A stretch of 64,000 bases of DNA from Marivita sp. S6314 (GTDB lineage Bacteria > Pseudomonadota > Alphaproteobacteria > Rhodobacterales > Rhodobacteraceae): the NCBI RefSeq assembly GCF_023015985.1, contig NZ_JALKAO010000004.1, positions 1 through 64,000 of the forward strand, read 5' to 3'. A program made the translations under genes and the position numbers. Of the stretch, positions 45,519 through 55,200 are shown one piece after another (within the stretch, counting starts at the first letter, position 1; every line of letters begins with the position of its first letter). The notes under the pieces were generated by a model. That model saw only the letters and a program-made list of their open reading frames with translations, ran no database searches and had not been told where the DNA came from.

Positions 45519-46040
45519 ATGTCAAAACTGTACTTGACTGTCTTTCGGATTTCACAAGTGACGGCAGTGGTCGCCGCTCTTGCATTGGTTTGCATGGTGG
45601 GTTTCATCGCCTTTGAAATCCTACTGCGTCACTTCTTCTCGACATCGACATTCGTGCAGGATGAATTCCTTGGATACGGACTGTCGATCTGTATCGTTTG
45701 GTCACTGGGATACCCCCTTGAAAGCGGCAAGATGATCCGCATCAACTTGCTGACGTCCAGGCTTTCAGCAAGGGCTGAACGCGCTCTTATGACGTTTGCA
45801 GCCTTCTCAACGGCACTTCTCATTCTGGGGCTGGCCTGGATGTTCTGGCTTCGCGTGACCCGTGCCTGGACCAGAGGCACAGTGTCGGCCTCGTCTGCTG
45901 AAGTCCCTATCTGGATTCCGGAATCGATCATCATGATCGGATTGATCCTCTTCTTCTTTCAACTCGTTGCGCACGGTCTCCAAAGCGCCACGAACCACCC
46001 TTCGTTTGCCAAAATCGATGCAAACGACCAAGAACACTGA
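45519..46040 (+). CDS. dctQ: TRAP transporter small permease (DctQ type), third system
   Basis: The 173-residue membrane subunit has four hydrophobic helices and the conserved FEILLRHFFSTSTFVQDEF segment. The ATG at 45519 follows GGGGCGGGG; upstream in-frame starts would include the hairpin. Pairs with the DctM gene 12 bases downstream. Confidence 0.87.
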   Translation: MSKLYLTVFRISQVTAVVAALALVCMVGFIAFEILLRHFFSTSTFVQDEFLGYGLSICIVWSLGYPLESGKMIRINLLTSRLSARAERALMTFAAFSTALLILGLAWMFWLRVTRAWTRGTVSASSAEVPIWIPESIIMIGLILFFFQLVAHGLQSATNHPSFAKIDANDQEH

Positions 46041-46052
46041 GGAAAAGGTTTC

Positions 46053-47366
46053 ATGGAATCCGTTGTCGCTGGCTTTGCCGTTTTTGCATTCCTTGTCATT
46101 TTCCTTTCGCTGGGCATCTGGGTTTTCGCCAGCATTCTGCTCGTGTCAGTCGTCGCGCTTTACACGTTGGGCGATATGGACCTCGTGCGGATCGGTACGA
46201 TCAATGCGGCGATTTTCAATCGGTATGCCGCAGCCTGGGAACTATCCGCGATCCCGATGTTCATATGGATGGGTGAGATCGTGTTTCGGACAGATATTTC
46301 GATGCGATTGTTCAGGGGCTTGTCGCCCTTTGTGAACATGATCCCGGGTCGATTGCTGCACACCAACGTCATGGGCTGCACCATGTTCGCCGCGATTTCG
46401 GGCTCATCAACGGCAACGACGGCCACTGTCGGGAAAATCACAACCCGTGAGCTTTTCAATCGTGGATATGACAAATCACTGAGTGTCGGATCCCTTGCGG
46501 GTGCGGGTAGTCTTGGCCTGATGATACCGCCCTCGCTGGTTCTGATCGTCTATGGCATTCTTGCCGAGCAATCCGTGGCGAAACTGTTTGCTGCGGGCGT
46601 GTTCCCCGGTTTGATGATCAGTGGCCTGTTCACGGTATACATCGCGGTGCGTGCGTGGATTAACCCCTCCATCGCCCCGGAAAAAGCGCAGCAATACGCG
46701 TTGCGGGACTATCTTTCTGCGCTTGGGGATCTCTTTCCGATCCTGCTGCTGATGACCATCGTTCTGGGGTCCATCTACACGGGTGTTGCCACGCCGTCAG
46801 AGGCTGCGGCAGTTGGTGTGTGCGTCAGTCTGATCCTGGTCGTTCTGACGCGTCAGTTTTCTTTGAACCTGATGGTCGAGTCCCTGATGGGCGCGCTCAA
46901 GACTTCAACAATGATCTGCATCCTGCTGATTGCCGCAGCCGTGCTGTCCACAGCGCTTGGCTTTTTGCACATCCCCAAGGATGTCGCCGCCGGGATCGCA
47001 TCGCTGGAGCTTTCGCCTTGGGGGCTGCTTGCCATTCTTTCGGTGTTCTACCTCGGTTTGGGGCTGCTTCTTGAGGGTAACTCCATTGTTGTCATGACCT
47101 TGCCAATTGCACTGCCGCTTGTTGTGCAGGCAGGGTTCGATCCGGTTTGGTTCGGCATCTATCTGGTTCTGATGATCGAAATGGCAGCGATAACGCCGCC
47201 CATTGGCTTCAACTTGTTTGTTCTGCAAGGCGCTACGGGATATCCCATCGGGCGCGTCGCGCGCTCTGCCTTTCCGTTCTTCCTGCTCATGGTGCTGGGC
47301 GTTTTCCTCCTGGCAATATTCCCGCAGATCGCTCTTTGGTTCCCCAACCTGATCTACGGGTCATAA
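46053..47366 (+). CDS. dctM: TRAP transporter large permease (DctM type), third system
   Basis: The 437-residue polytopic subunit has SGSSTATTATVGKITTRELFNRGY and LGLMIPPSLVLIVYGILAEQS. It forms the transport channel with DctQ. The GAF-domain gene begins 2 bases after its stop, so that protein probably belongs to the same operon. Confidence 0.92.
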   Translation: MESVVAGFAVFAFLVIFLSLGIWVFASILLVSVVALYTLGDMDLVRIGTINAAIFNRYAAAWELSAIPMFIWMGEIVFRTDISMRLFRGLSPFVNMIPGRLLHTNVMGCTMFAAISGSSTATTATVGKITTRELFNRGYDKSLSVGSLAGAGSLGLMIPPSLVLIVYGILAEQSVAKLFAAGVFPGLMISGLFTVYIAVRAWINPSIAPEKAQQYALRDYLSALGDLFPILLLMTIVLGSIYTGVATPSEAAAVGVCVSLILVVLTRQFSLNLMVESLMGALKTSTMICILLIAAAVLSTALGFLHIPKDVAAGIASLELSPWGLLAILSVFYLGLGLLLEGNSIVVMTLPIALPLVVQAGFDPVWFGIYLVLMIEMAAITPPIGFNLFVLQGATGYPIGRVARSAFPFFLLMVLGVFLLAIFPQIALWFPNLIYGS

Positions 47367-47368
47367 TC

Positions 47369-47902
47369 ATGCTTCATAAATCACTAAGCTTGGGCGACTT
47401 TCGTGCCGTGCTGTCAGCGCATGAGGAAGAAGTCAGCGCCGAGGGTATTTTCCTGGCCACCGAAAAGTTCTGTCGCGCGCAGTTTGGGTTCATGTTGCTG
47501 ACCGTTCTGCGGTATTTTCCCGCCAGCGGAGAAATTGAACGGGTCTACAGCACTGATCTTGAGAACTATCCACTCGGTGGCAGAAAACAAATGGGTGGCA
47601 CACCCTGGGGCACGCTTGTGCAAGAGCAGGGTAAGGCGTGGCTGGGGAAGGGGGCCAATGACTTCAGATGGGCGTATCCCGACGCTGAAAAGTCACTCAG
47701 CATGGGGCGTGAGACCAGCCTTTGCATACCCATTCGCGTCAAGGCCCGCACGATCGGGGTATTGAGCCTGAGCGCCGAGCGGGATCGCTATACACATCAA
47801 GACGTCGAAAACCTGCGGTTCCTTTCCCCATTTGTGGCACATGGGCTTCAAATGCTTGGCACATTGGATGTTGCGGGCTCAACCTGCGAACGTGCGGGTT
47901 AG
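47369..47902 (+). CDS. GAF-domain protein, TRAP-operon linked
   Basis: The 177-residue single GAF-like domain has typical strands and WGTLVQEQGKAW, then SLCIPIRVKARTIGVLSLSAERD. No output domain (HTH, kinase or cyclase) follows. It starts 2 bases after the dctM stop, so it is likely translationally coupled. Free-standing GAF proteins bind small molecules. Here it may sense the imported substrate or act as a cofactor-binding partner of an enzyme in the operon. Confidence 0.75.
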   Translation: MLHKSLSLGDFRAVLSAHEEEVSAEGIFLATEKFCRAQFGFMLLTVLRYFPASGEIERVYSTDLENYPLGGRKQMGGTPWGTLVQEQGKAWLGKGANDFRWAYPDAEKSLSMGRETSLCIPIRVKARTIGVLSLSAERDRYTHQDVENLRFLSPFVAHGLQMLGTLDVAGSTCERAG

Positions 47903-48056
47903 AATTGGGTTTGGCCCGCTGCCGAACTCGGAAAAACCGAGGTAAGCTGTCTATGAAACGCGAGAACCTGCGTGACGGAAAGCGTGTTCAGAAGCGCGTT
48001 TAAGCAGGATACGGTCAAGTTGGTTTGGACGGTATTGTCTCGAAGGGGGGCACAAA

Positions 48057-49580
48057 ATGAAACCCAGGATCGCTCTGCTTGGCGCTGTTCTTGAATCCAA
48101 TCGGTTTGCACCGCCGGCGGAACGGGACGACTTCACCTCGCTGACCTGGCTCGCCGGGGCAGATTTGATGGCAGAGGCCAGATCGGCAACGCCGAAACTG
48201 GCAACCGAGTTCGCGGCATTTGTCCGCGCGATGGACGCAACTGGCGATTGGGAACCGGTGCCCTGCTTGCTGGCCGCCAGCCACCCGGCAGGCCCGGTGC
48301 GTCAGGATGTGATCGAAGAGATCATCGCCACGAACGAAGAGATGGTGCGCGCAGCAGGGCAGGTGGATGCCGTCTACATTTGCAACCATGGCGCAATGGT
48401 CGCGGAACACGATCCGGACCCGGACGGCTTGCTCATGACCCGCATCCGCGAGGTTGTTGGCCCCGATGTTCTGATTGTCGCGACCCTTGACCTGCATGCA
48501 AATGTGTCAGAGCGCATGGTCGACGCGTGCGATCTCATCGTCGGATATCGGACGAACCCACATGTGGACCAGATCGAGCGGGGCGAAGAAGCGGCGTTTT
48601 CGCTTCGTCGGCAGTTGGCCATGCGGGCAAAGCCCCAGATTGCTCATGTAAAGCTGCCCTTGGTGCCATCATCGGTGACGTTGTTATCTGCCGAGCATCC
48701 GTATGGGACGTTGATTGATTACGGCCAGCGGCGGCAGGCTGAATATCGCGGGCAAATTCTCAATGTGTCGGTTTTCGGGAATTTCCTGTTTTCGGATACG
48801 CCTGACAACGGGGTGAGCATCGTCGTCACCGCGCGCGAAGAGGCGCAGGCGGCGCAAGACCTTGCGGCGGAGATCGCTGAATTGGCGTGGTCCTTGCGGG
48901 CGGACTTTGTGCGGGAGCTGATGTGTCTGGACGACGCTGTCAAACTTGCCGCCAAGACTGATCGCATGACGGTGATCCTGTCTGATGCGGGCGACAATCC
49001 AGGCGGCGGTGGCAGTGGCAGGACGACCGCGCTGTTGGCGGCGTTTCACGAGGCGGGGATTAAAGACTGCCTGGTGGGTTCTTTCTGCGATCCGGACCTG
49101 GCGCGGGACGCCCATCATGCGGGTATCGGCAACACGTTCACAGCACGGTTCAACCGCAACGTCGATATTAGCCAGAGTTGGTCGCAATGGGACACACCGT
49201 TTGAGGCCGAAGCCGAAGTTTTGGCGCTTCATGACGGGAACACGATCGGCGAGCGCGGCATGACAGCCGGGCGCAGGCTCGCCTTGGGCCCTTCGGCGGC
49301 GTTGCGTATCGGCGGCATCACGGTCGTGGTGATCACCGACCGGACACAGACATCCGATCCCGTCTTCTTTCACATTTTCGGCTTGGATATCGCGGCTGCG
49401 CGCACAGTGGTCGTCAAATCCCGCGGACACTTTCGGGCCGGGTTCTCGAAATGGTTTTCGCCGTCACAGGTCTTTGAGGTCGATACGGCCGGTTTGACCA
49501 GTCCGATACATGACCGGTGGTCGTTTCAGCATCTGCCACGGCCAAACCATCCGATGGATGAAGACGTCTCTTGGCCGTAA
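48057..49580 (+). CDS. M81-family metallopeptidase (MlrC-like)
   Basis: The 507-residue protein of the M81/DUF1485 family has N-terminal ESNRFAPP, the NHGAMVAEHDPDPDG and TLDLHANVS segments with likely Zn ligands, DNPGGGGSGRTTALL, and a C-terminal MlrC domain. MlrC hydrolyses a tetrapeptide in microcystin breakdown, but relatives next to peptide ABC transporters and LysR genes are common in Rhodobacteraceae and rhizobia and likely act on other small peptides or amides. It is convergent with the LysR gene 9 bases away and close to the oligopeptide transporter. Confidence 0.87.
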   Translation: MKPRIALLGAVLESNRFAPPAERDDFTSLTWLAGADLMAEARSATPKLATEFAAFVRAMDATGDWEPVPCLLAASHPAGPVRQDVIEEIIATNEEMVRAAGQVDAVYICNHGAMVAEHDPDPDGLLMTRIREVVGPDVLIVATLDLHANVSERMVDACDLIVGYRTNPHVDQIERGEEAAFSLRRQLAMRAKPQIAHVKLPLVPSSVTLLSAEHPYGTLIDYGQRRQAEYRGQILNVSVFGNFLFSDTPDNGVSIVVTAREEAQAAQDLAAEIAELAWSLRADFVRELMCLDDAVKLAAKTDRMTVILSDAGDNPGGGGSGRTTALLAAFHEAGIKDCLVGSFCDPDLARDAHHAGIGNTFTARFNRNVDISQSWSQWDTPFEAEAEVLALHDGNTIGERGMTAGRRLALGPSAALRIGGITVVVITDRTQTSDPVFFHIFGLDIAAARTVVVKSRGHFRAGFSKWFSPSQVFEVDTAGLTSPIHDRWSFQHLPRPNHPMDEDVSWP

Positions 49581-49589
49581 GCGCCATCG

Positions 49590-50501
49590 CTAAATAGGCT
49601 CGGAATAGGCATCCTCTGGCGTGTTTTCTTTCATAAACGCAATGAACTGGCGGGCAAGGTGGTTCGGCGTGCGCCCTGAAGGCAGTACGAAGCTGGTGTG
49701 ATAGTGAATTGCCGCATCGAAGGGACGCACCACAATCCCCTCCATTGTAGAACTCAAAATTGGAAATGGGTTCACCAAGGTTACGCCCATCCCTTCCCGG
49801 ACCAGATCAATGGCGGCCATGTTTGTCGCGGTTTCGGCAACCTGTCGCGGTTGAATGCCGTAACGTGCAAAAATCTGTTCTGTGAGGGCCCGTGTCCCCA
49901 ACCGCCTCAGGAACGCAACAAGGTCGATCCCTTCAAGATCCCTTGGCGTGATGACGTCCAGATCAGACAGCGGATGACCGATGGGCATGACGCAGACAAC
50001 CTGACTGCGTCGCCAGGGTTCAACAATGATCCCGGTGCGTTGCGATATCGAACTGGTGACGCCCAAATCATATCGAAGATCCAGGATCCCGCTCAGAAGA
50101 GCATCAGACGACTGAATGTCCAGATGCAACTGTTTGCCGGGATTCTGCTTCAGGAAACTCGCAACCTTTGCGATGATAAAATGGTGGGCCAGGGTAGGGG
50201 GCACCACAACGCGCAGGGGTTGGCTGTCGGGGGCTACCCAATTCGCCCCCTCAACTTCGGCCAGCGTCTCAAACAGAGGATCCAGTTTTTCGTTCAGTCT
50301 GAGCGCCTCGGATGTCGGTTCGATGCGTGCGGACTTTCGGATAAAAAGTGGTCTATCGGCCCGTTCTTCCAGCTGGGTCAAGGCGCGGCTTACTGCAGAT
50401 TGGGATATTCCAAGCATCCTTGCAGCCCCGACGGTCGTGCCGGTTGTGACGACCGCGCGCAGGGCTTCAAATTCGCGAAGTCTGTGCCGGTGTGAGGGCA
50501 T
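49590..50501 (-). CDS. LysR-family regulator of the oligopeptide module
   Basis: The 303-residue LysR protein has HTH TTVGAARMLGISQSAVSRALTQLEERAD. It is a paralogue of the protein at 40940-41851, with shared RLREFEALRA, NPFPIL/NPFPLL and SSD/TTD ligand-domain segments. It is transcribed away from the ABC transporter operon across 176 bases, and therefore is its likely regulator. Effector unknown. Confidence 0.87.
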   Translation of the reverse strand: MPSHRHRLREFEALRAVVTTGTTVGAARMLGISQSAVSRALTQLEERADRPLFIRKSARIEPTSEALRLNEKLDPLFETLAEVEGANWVAPDSQPLRVVVPPTLAHHFIIAKVASFLKQNPGKQLHLDIQSSDALLSGILDLRYDLGVTSSISQRTGIIVEPWRRSQVVCVMPIGHPLSDLDVITPRDLEGIDLVAFLRRLGTRALTEQIFARYGIQPRQVAETATNMAAIDLVREGMGVTLVNPFPILSSTMEGIVVRPFDAAIHYHTSFVLPSGRTPNHLARQFIAFMKENTPEDAYSEPI

Positions 50502-50629
50502 TTGACACTTTTCCCTGCTCGAAACTCAGCTCAGACGGTCACGCGCCGACTTGGTCTATCCAAATTTGCATAGTGTTTTTTGTTGGCGATGCACTTTTGA
50601 TAGTTAACCATTCGCTCAGGCGCAAGAGA

Positions 50630-50644
50630 AACCGAGAATCGGTT
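50630..50644. promoter_or_regulatory. Inverted repeat in the leader of the oligopeptide operon
   Basis: AACCGA-GAA-TCGGTT is a perfect 6-bp inverted repeat about 33 bases before the binding-protein ATG, between it and the divergent LysR gene. It may be an operator or a small leader hairpin. Weak evidence. Confidence 0.35.
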
Positions 50645-50677
50645 CGGATAAGCGCGCAATCAGAAGGGAGTATTTCC

Positions 50678-52261
50678 ATGAAGAAACTCACAGCTGCCAC
50701 GGCTGTCACGGCCAGCATTCTCGCTCTCAGCGCCGGCACGGCTTTTGCCGAAAAGCTGACAATTGGTCTGGCCTCCGAGCCCACGGCGATGGATCCGCAT
50801 TTTCACAACCTTGGCCCGAACAATGCCATGACACTCCACATTTTTGATCGCCTCGTCGATCAAACGGAAGAGCAGGTTCTGGTCCCGGGCCTTGCGGTCT
50901 CATGGAAGCCGATTGACGATCTGACATGGGAATTCAAACTGCGCGAAGGCGTAAAATTCCACGATGGGTCCGACTTCAACGCCGATGACGTGGTCTGCAC
51001 CATCGAGCGCGCGCCAAATGTGCCCAATTCACCGTCCAGCTTTGGCACATACCTCAAAGGCAAGTCGGTCGAGAAAATCGATGAGCTTACAGTCCATTTC
51101 ACGACGCCCGAACCATATCCGCTGATGCCCAACGATCTCTCAACGATCCGCATCATCTCAAATGAAACGGGGTGTGATGCAGCGACCGAGGACTTCAACT
51201 CGGGTGTCGCAGCGGTGGGAACCGGTCCGTTCAAGTTCGTGAGTTATACGCCGGGCGAGTCCATCGTCGTTGAACGCAATGACGATTATTGGGGCACTGT
51301 TCCGGTCTGGTCTGAGGTTGAGTTCCGTCCGATTTCGTCCGGGCCCAGCCGCGTGGCCGCACTTCTTGCTGGTGACGTCGATATGATCGCGTCCGTTCCG
51401 ACGACAGACATCACGACTTTGAAAGCGCGCGACAACTTGGTGATCAGCCAGGGCGTGTCCAACCGGGTCATCTATCTGCACATGGACCAGTTCCGCGAAA
51501 ACTCGCCTTACGTGAAGGCCAATGGCGGCGGGGATATCAAGAACCCTCTCATGGACCAGCGGGTTCGCAAGGCGATCAGCATGGCGATCAATCGCGATGC
51601 GATTGTTGAGCGTGTTATGGAAGGCGTGGCGCTGCCAGCCGGCCAGCTTTTGCCTGACAGCTTCTTTGGTGTGTCGGACAATCTTGAAGTTGTCGCCTAC
51701 GACCCCGAAGGTGCCAAGGCGCTGTTGGCGGAAGCGGGCTATGGTGACGGGTTCGAAATGACGATCCACGGTCCCAATGACCGCTACATCAACGACGCCA
51801 AAGTCGCCGAAGCGGTGGCACAGATGCTCACACGTATCGGGATTAAGACCGCCGTCGAGACGATGCCGCGTTCTGTCTACTTTGGCCGTGCGTCCCGCGG
51901 TGCCGAAGGTAATCTGCCAGAGTTCAGCTTTATCCTTGTTGGCTGGGGCGCAGGGTCAAGCGAAGCGTCCTCGCCGTTGAAGTCGTTGATCCACACCTAC
52001 AACCCGGACAAGGGCTTTGGATCATCCAATCGCGGGCGCTATTCCAACCCGGAAACAGACGCTTTGATCGAAGAAGCACTGCGCACCGTGGATGATGCCA
52101 AGCGTGAGGAGCTGCTCGCGCGGGCAACCGAAATCGCGATCAACGACGTAGCGATCATCCCGACCCACTTCCAGGTGAACACTTGGGCCTCAAGAGAGGG
52201 CATTCGCTATATTGCGCGTACAGACGAATACACGCTGGCGATGGGTGTCGTGAAAGAATAA
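50678..52261 (+). CDS. Oligopeptide-type ABC transporter substrate-binding protein
   Basis: The 527-residue periplasmic binding protein is of SBP family 5 (DppA/OppA/NikA type). Signal peptide MKKLTAATAVTASILALSAG with cleavage after AFA. Family segments EFKLREGVKFHDGSDFNADDV and VRKAISMAINRDAI are present. The ATG at 50678 follows AGAAGGGAG; the frame is open upstream into the LysR gene, which is not coding. First gene of a seven-gene operon. It could bind peptides, glutathione or other amide compounds. Confidence 0.92.
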   Translation: MKKLTAATAVTASILALSAGTAFAEKLTIGLASEPTAMDPHFHNLGPNNAMTLHIFDRLVDQTEEQVLVPGLAVSWKPIDDLTWEFKLREGVKFHDGSDFNADDVVCTIERAPNVPNSPSSFGTYLKGKSVEKIDELTVHFTTPEPYPLMPNDLSTIRIISNETGCDAATEDFNSGVAAVGTGPFKFVSYTPGESIVVERNDDYWGTVPVWSEVEFRPISSGPSRVAALLAGDVDMIASVPTTDITTLKARDNLVISQGVSNRVIYLHMDQFRENSPYVKANGGGDIKNPLMDQRVRKAISMAINRDAIVERVMEGVALPAGQLLPDSFFGVSDNLEVVAYDPEGAKALLAEAGYGDGFEMTIHGPNDRYINDAKVAEAVAQMLTRIGIKTAVETMPRSVYFGRASRGAEGNLPEFSFILVGWGAGSSEASSPLKSLIHTYNPDKGFGSSNRGRYSNPETDALIEEALRTVDDAKREELLARATEIAINDVAIIPTHFQVNTWASREGIRYIARTDEYTLAMGVVKE

Positions 52262-52276
52262 GCGCGACGATACTTT

Positions 52277-52300
52277 CGGGCCGCGCTGTGTCGCGGCCCG
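52277..52300 (+). other. Strong hairpin after the oligopeptide-binding protein gene
   Basis: CGGGCCGCG pairs with CGCGGCCCG around a 6-base loop, 16 bases after the stop, followed by a pyrimidine-rich tract TCTCCCATTTTCTCTC. It lies before the permease gene and probably gives partial termination or 3' protection of the binding-protein mRNA. Confidence 0.65.
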
Positions 52301-52331
52301 TCTCCCATTTTCTCTCTCAAGGCATGATTTG

Positions 52332-53309
52332 ATGACGGTATTTGTGATCCGGCGCCTACTTCAGGCAATTCTTGTTGTGTTCCTGATGTCGGTCATCGTG
52401 TTCTTTGGCGTCAATGTCGTAGGGGACCCGGTTCATATGCTGGTGAACCCCGAAGCCGATCAATCAGAGATCGCCGCCACAATCGAACGGCTTGGCTTGG
52501 ATCGACCCATTTGGGAGCAGTATTTGCTGTTTCTGAAAGGAGCCGTGCAAGGTGATCTTGGAAATAGCTTCATCTTCGGCGAACCCGCGTTGCAACTCAT
52601 TCTGCAGCACATGCCAGCGACCATGGAGTTGGCTTTCACCGCTCTGACGCTGGCAATCGTCATCGGCATTCCATTGGGGCTCTATGCCGGGCTGTATCCT
52701 GACAATGCCATTTCCAAGGGCATCATGGCGGGGTCCATCGTTGGGTTTTCACTTCCGACCTTCTGGGTCGGATTGATGCTGATCATGTTGTTTGCGGTGG
52801 AGCTGGGCTGGGTGCCTGCCACGGGGCGCGGCGATCTGGGGTCTTTTCTGGGCATCCAGAGCAGCCTTTTTACGGCTGACGGGCTGAGCCACATTTTCCT
52901 ACCGGCGCTCAACCTCGCGCTTCTTAAAATCTCTCTCGCCATTCGTCTCACACGGGCGGGTGTGCGCGAAGCGATGGGTCAGGACTACGTCAAATATGCC
53001 CGCGCCAAGGGTCTCAAGACCCGGCGCATTATCTTTGTCCATGTGATGAAGAACATCATGATCCCGGTGGTGACCGTGATGGGGTTGGAGTTCGGCAGTC
53101 TGATCGGGTTCTCGGTTGTCACCGAAACGATCTTCGCATGGCCCGGCATGGGTAAGTTGCTGATCGACGCGATCCTCCAACTCGATCGTCCGATTGTCGT
53201 CGCCTATCTCATGATCATCGTGATGTTCTTCGTTCTGATCAATTTGCTGGTCGACATACTTTACTCGATCCTCGATCCGAGGGTCCGCTTGCAGGATCAG
53301 GGCGCATGA
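52332..53309 (+). CDS. Oligopeptide ABC transporter permease 1 (DppB type)
   Basis: The 325-residue inner-membrane permease has the DppB N-terminus (FVIRRLLQAILVVFLMSVIVFF) and the EAA loop (YVKYARAKGLKTRRIIFVHVMKN). Six hydrophobic segments. The stop overlaps the next permease ATG by 4 bases. Confidence 0.92.
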   Translation: MTVFVIRRLLQAILVVFLMSVIVFFGVNVVGDPVHMLVNPEADQSEIAATIERLGLDRPIWEQYLLFLKGAVQGDLGNSFIFGEPALQLILQHMPATMELAFTALTLAIVIGIPLGLYAGLYPDNAISKGIMAGSIVGFSLPTFWVGLMLIMLFAVELGWVPATGRGDLGSFLGIQSSLFTADGLSHIFLPALNLALLKISLAIRLTRAGVREAMGQDYVKYARAKGLKTRRIIFVHVMKNIMIPVVTVMGLEFGSLIGFSVVTETIFAWPGMGKLLIDAILQLDRPIVVAYLMIIVMFFVLINLLVDILYSILDPRVRLQDQGA

Positions 53310-54226
53310 CTGATATGACGGCCGCCACCCCCGCCACACCGGACGCCGCGAAGGTCGAAACACCGTTTCAACGCTTCCGGTCTGAATTCTTCGAAAGCCG
53401 TGTCGCCACCTTTGCGCTCGCGACCTTCGGCGTCATTGTCCTGCTGGCCGTCCTCGCGCCGTGGATCACGCCGCAGAACCCCTATGATCTTGCGCAGGTT
53501 GACGTCATGGATGGCCGCCTTGCGCCGGGATCCGAGGCGTTCGCGGGATATACTATGTGGCTTGGCTCAGACGGGGCAGGGCGGGACCTCTATTCCGCGA
53601 TCCTCTACGGGTTGCGCATTTCCCTGGCCGTCGGGCTGGCCTCCGGGGTCATTGCGCTGTTGGTCGGCACGGTGATCGGCCTTGTCGCAGCCTATGCCGG
53701 TGGACGGATCGAGGCGATCATCATGCGGATTGTTGATCTGCAACTGTCCTTTCCCGCATCGCTTGTTGCGTTGATGCTTGTGGCCGCCCTTGGCAAAGGG
53801 GTCGACAAAATCATCCTCGCCCTCGTCGTGGCCCAATGGGCCTACTACGCGCGCACGGTGCGGGGGACAGCGCTTGTGGAACGTGGCAAGGAATATGTGG
53901 AAGCCGCGCAATGTCTGGGCATCTCCAAAGCCCGCATCGTCTTCCGCCATATCCTGCCCAATTGCATGGCACCGCTGATCGTTGTGGGGACGGTGCAGAC
54001 CGCCAGCGCGATCTCGCTTGAAGCGACGCTGTCGTTCCTCGGCGTGGGCTTGCCGCAGACCGAACCTTCCCTTGGCGTTCTTATCGCCAACGGGTTCGAA
54101 TACATGCTGTCGGGAAGGTATTGGATCTCTGTCTTCCCCGGTCTCGCGCTTCTGTTCACCGTGGTTTCAATCAATCTGGTCGGAGACCATTTGCGAGACG
54201 TTCTTAACCCGAGGATGCGGAAATGA
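53306..54226 (+). CDS. Oligopeptide ABC transporter permease 2 (DppC type)
   Basis: The 306-residue permease has DppC features: HPLG-like WLGSDGAGRDLYSAILYG segment and EAA loop YVEAAQCLGISKARIVFRHILPN. It forms the channel with the DppB-like partner. Overlaps both neighbours by ATGA, so the transporter genes are translationally coupled. Confidence 0.92.
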   Translation: MTDMTAATPATPDAAKVETPFQRFRSEFFESRVATFALATFGVIVLLAVLAPWITPQNPYDLAQVDVMDGRLAPGSEAFAGYTMWLGSDGAGRDLYSAILYGLRISLAVGLASGVIALLVGTVIGLVAAYAGGRIEAIIMRIVDLQLSFPASLVALMLVAALGKGVDKIILALVVAQWAYYARTVRGTALVERGKEYVEAAQCLGISKARIVFRHILPNCMAPLIVVGTVQTASAISLEATLSFLGVGLPQTEPSLGVLIANGFEYMLSGRYWISVFPGLALLFTVVSINLVGDHLRDVLNPRMRK

Positions 54227-55200
54227 CGAAGGTTCTGGACGTTTCTGGCCTCAAAACGCACTTCTTTACCCGCGCCGGTGTGGTCAAGGCTGTCGACGGT
54301 GTCGATTTCTCGGTGTCCAAGGGTGAAATCATGGGACTTGTCGGGGAATCCGGCTCGGGAAAATCCATAACGGGGTTCTCCGTCCTTGGCCTGATTGACC
54401 CGCCGGGTCGCATCGTTGACGGGTCTATCAAGTTCAATGGTCAGGAGCTTGCGAACGCCGGCGAGGAGCAATTCCAACGCCTGAGGGGCAACCGGATTTC
54501 GATGATCTTTCAGGATCCGATGATGACGCTCAATCCGGTTCTGCGGGTGGATACGCAGATGATCGAGGCGATCCTTGCGCATGAAAATGTGACGCGCCAG
54601 GCCGCCTGGGAACGAAGCCGCGACGCACTTGGTCTGGTTGGTATTCCGTCGCCCGAAGAACGCCTGCGGGCCTATCCGCATCAATTGTCGGGTGGTATGC
54701 GGCAACGCGTGGCGATTGCGACGGCGTTCCTGAACCAACCCGATCTGATCATCGCCGATGAGCCGACGACGGCGCTTGATGTGACCATTCAGGCGCAGAT
54801 TATCTATGAAGCGCAACAACTGACCAAACGCACCGGAACCGCGATGGTCTGGATCACGCATGACCTGGCTGTTGTGGCCGGGCTCGTGGACCGGATCTCG
54901 GTCATGTATGCGGGACGCATCGTGGAACAGGGCGGCATTGATGATGTGATCGACCGACCGCGCCATCCCTACACAGTCGGTCTGCTTGGGTCCGTTCCAA
55001 CGGCAAACCGACGCGGCAAGCGCCTGTTTCAAATCGAAGGCATGACACCCAACGTTCTTGATATGCCAAAGGGCTGCGCCTTTGGCCCCCGGTGTCATGC
55101 CCGCACCGAGGCCTGCAGGGAAGAGCCCGCGATTGAGGATGTCGATGGACGCCGCTTGCGGTGTTTCAATCCCCAACGCCAGGCAGAGGTGGTGTCATGA
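54223..55200 (+). CDS. Oligopeptide ABC transporter ATPase 1 (DppD type)
   Basis: The 325-residue ATPase has Walker A GESGSGKS, signature [12 protein letters not shown], Walker [13 protein letters not shown] and the C-terminal oligo_HPY region with the cysteines [14 protein letters not shown], known in some relatives to hold an Fe-S cluster. Pairs with the DppF-like ATPase in the next gene. Confidence 0.93.
   Translation: MTKVLDVSGLKTHFFTRAGVVKAVDGVDFSVSKGEIMGLVGESGSGKSITGFSVLGLIDPPGRIVDGSIKFNGQELANAGEEQFQRLRGNRISMIFQDPMMTLNPVLRVDTQMIEAILAHENVTRQAAWERSRDALGLVGIPSPEERLRAYPHQLSGGMRQRVAIATAFLNQPDLIIADEPTTALDVTIQAQIIYEAQQLTKRTGTAMVWITHDLAVVAGLVDRISVMYAGRIVEQGGIDDVIDRPRHPYTVGLLGSVPTANRRGKRLFQIEGMTPNVLDMPKGCAFGPRCHARTEACREEPAIEDVDGRRLRCFNPQRQAEVVS

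Noticed and set aside
53845-55176. 443-codon open frame antisense to the DppC/DppD genes
   Set aside because: Spans two well-supported transporter genes and shows no protein-family signature.
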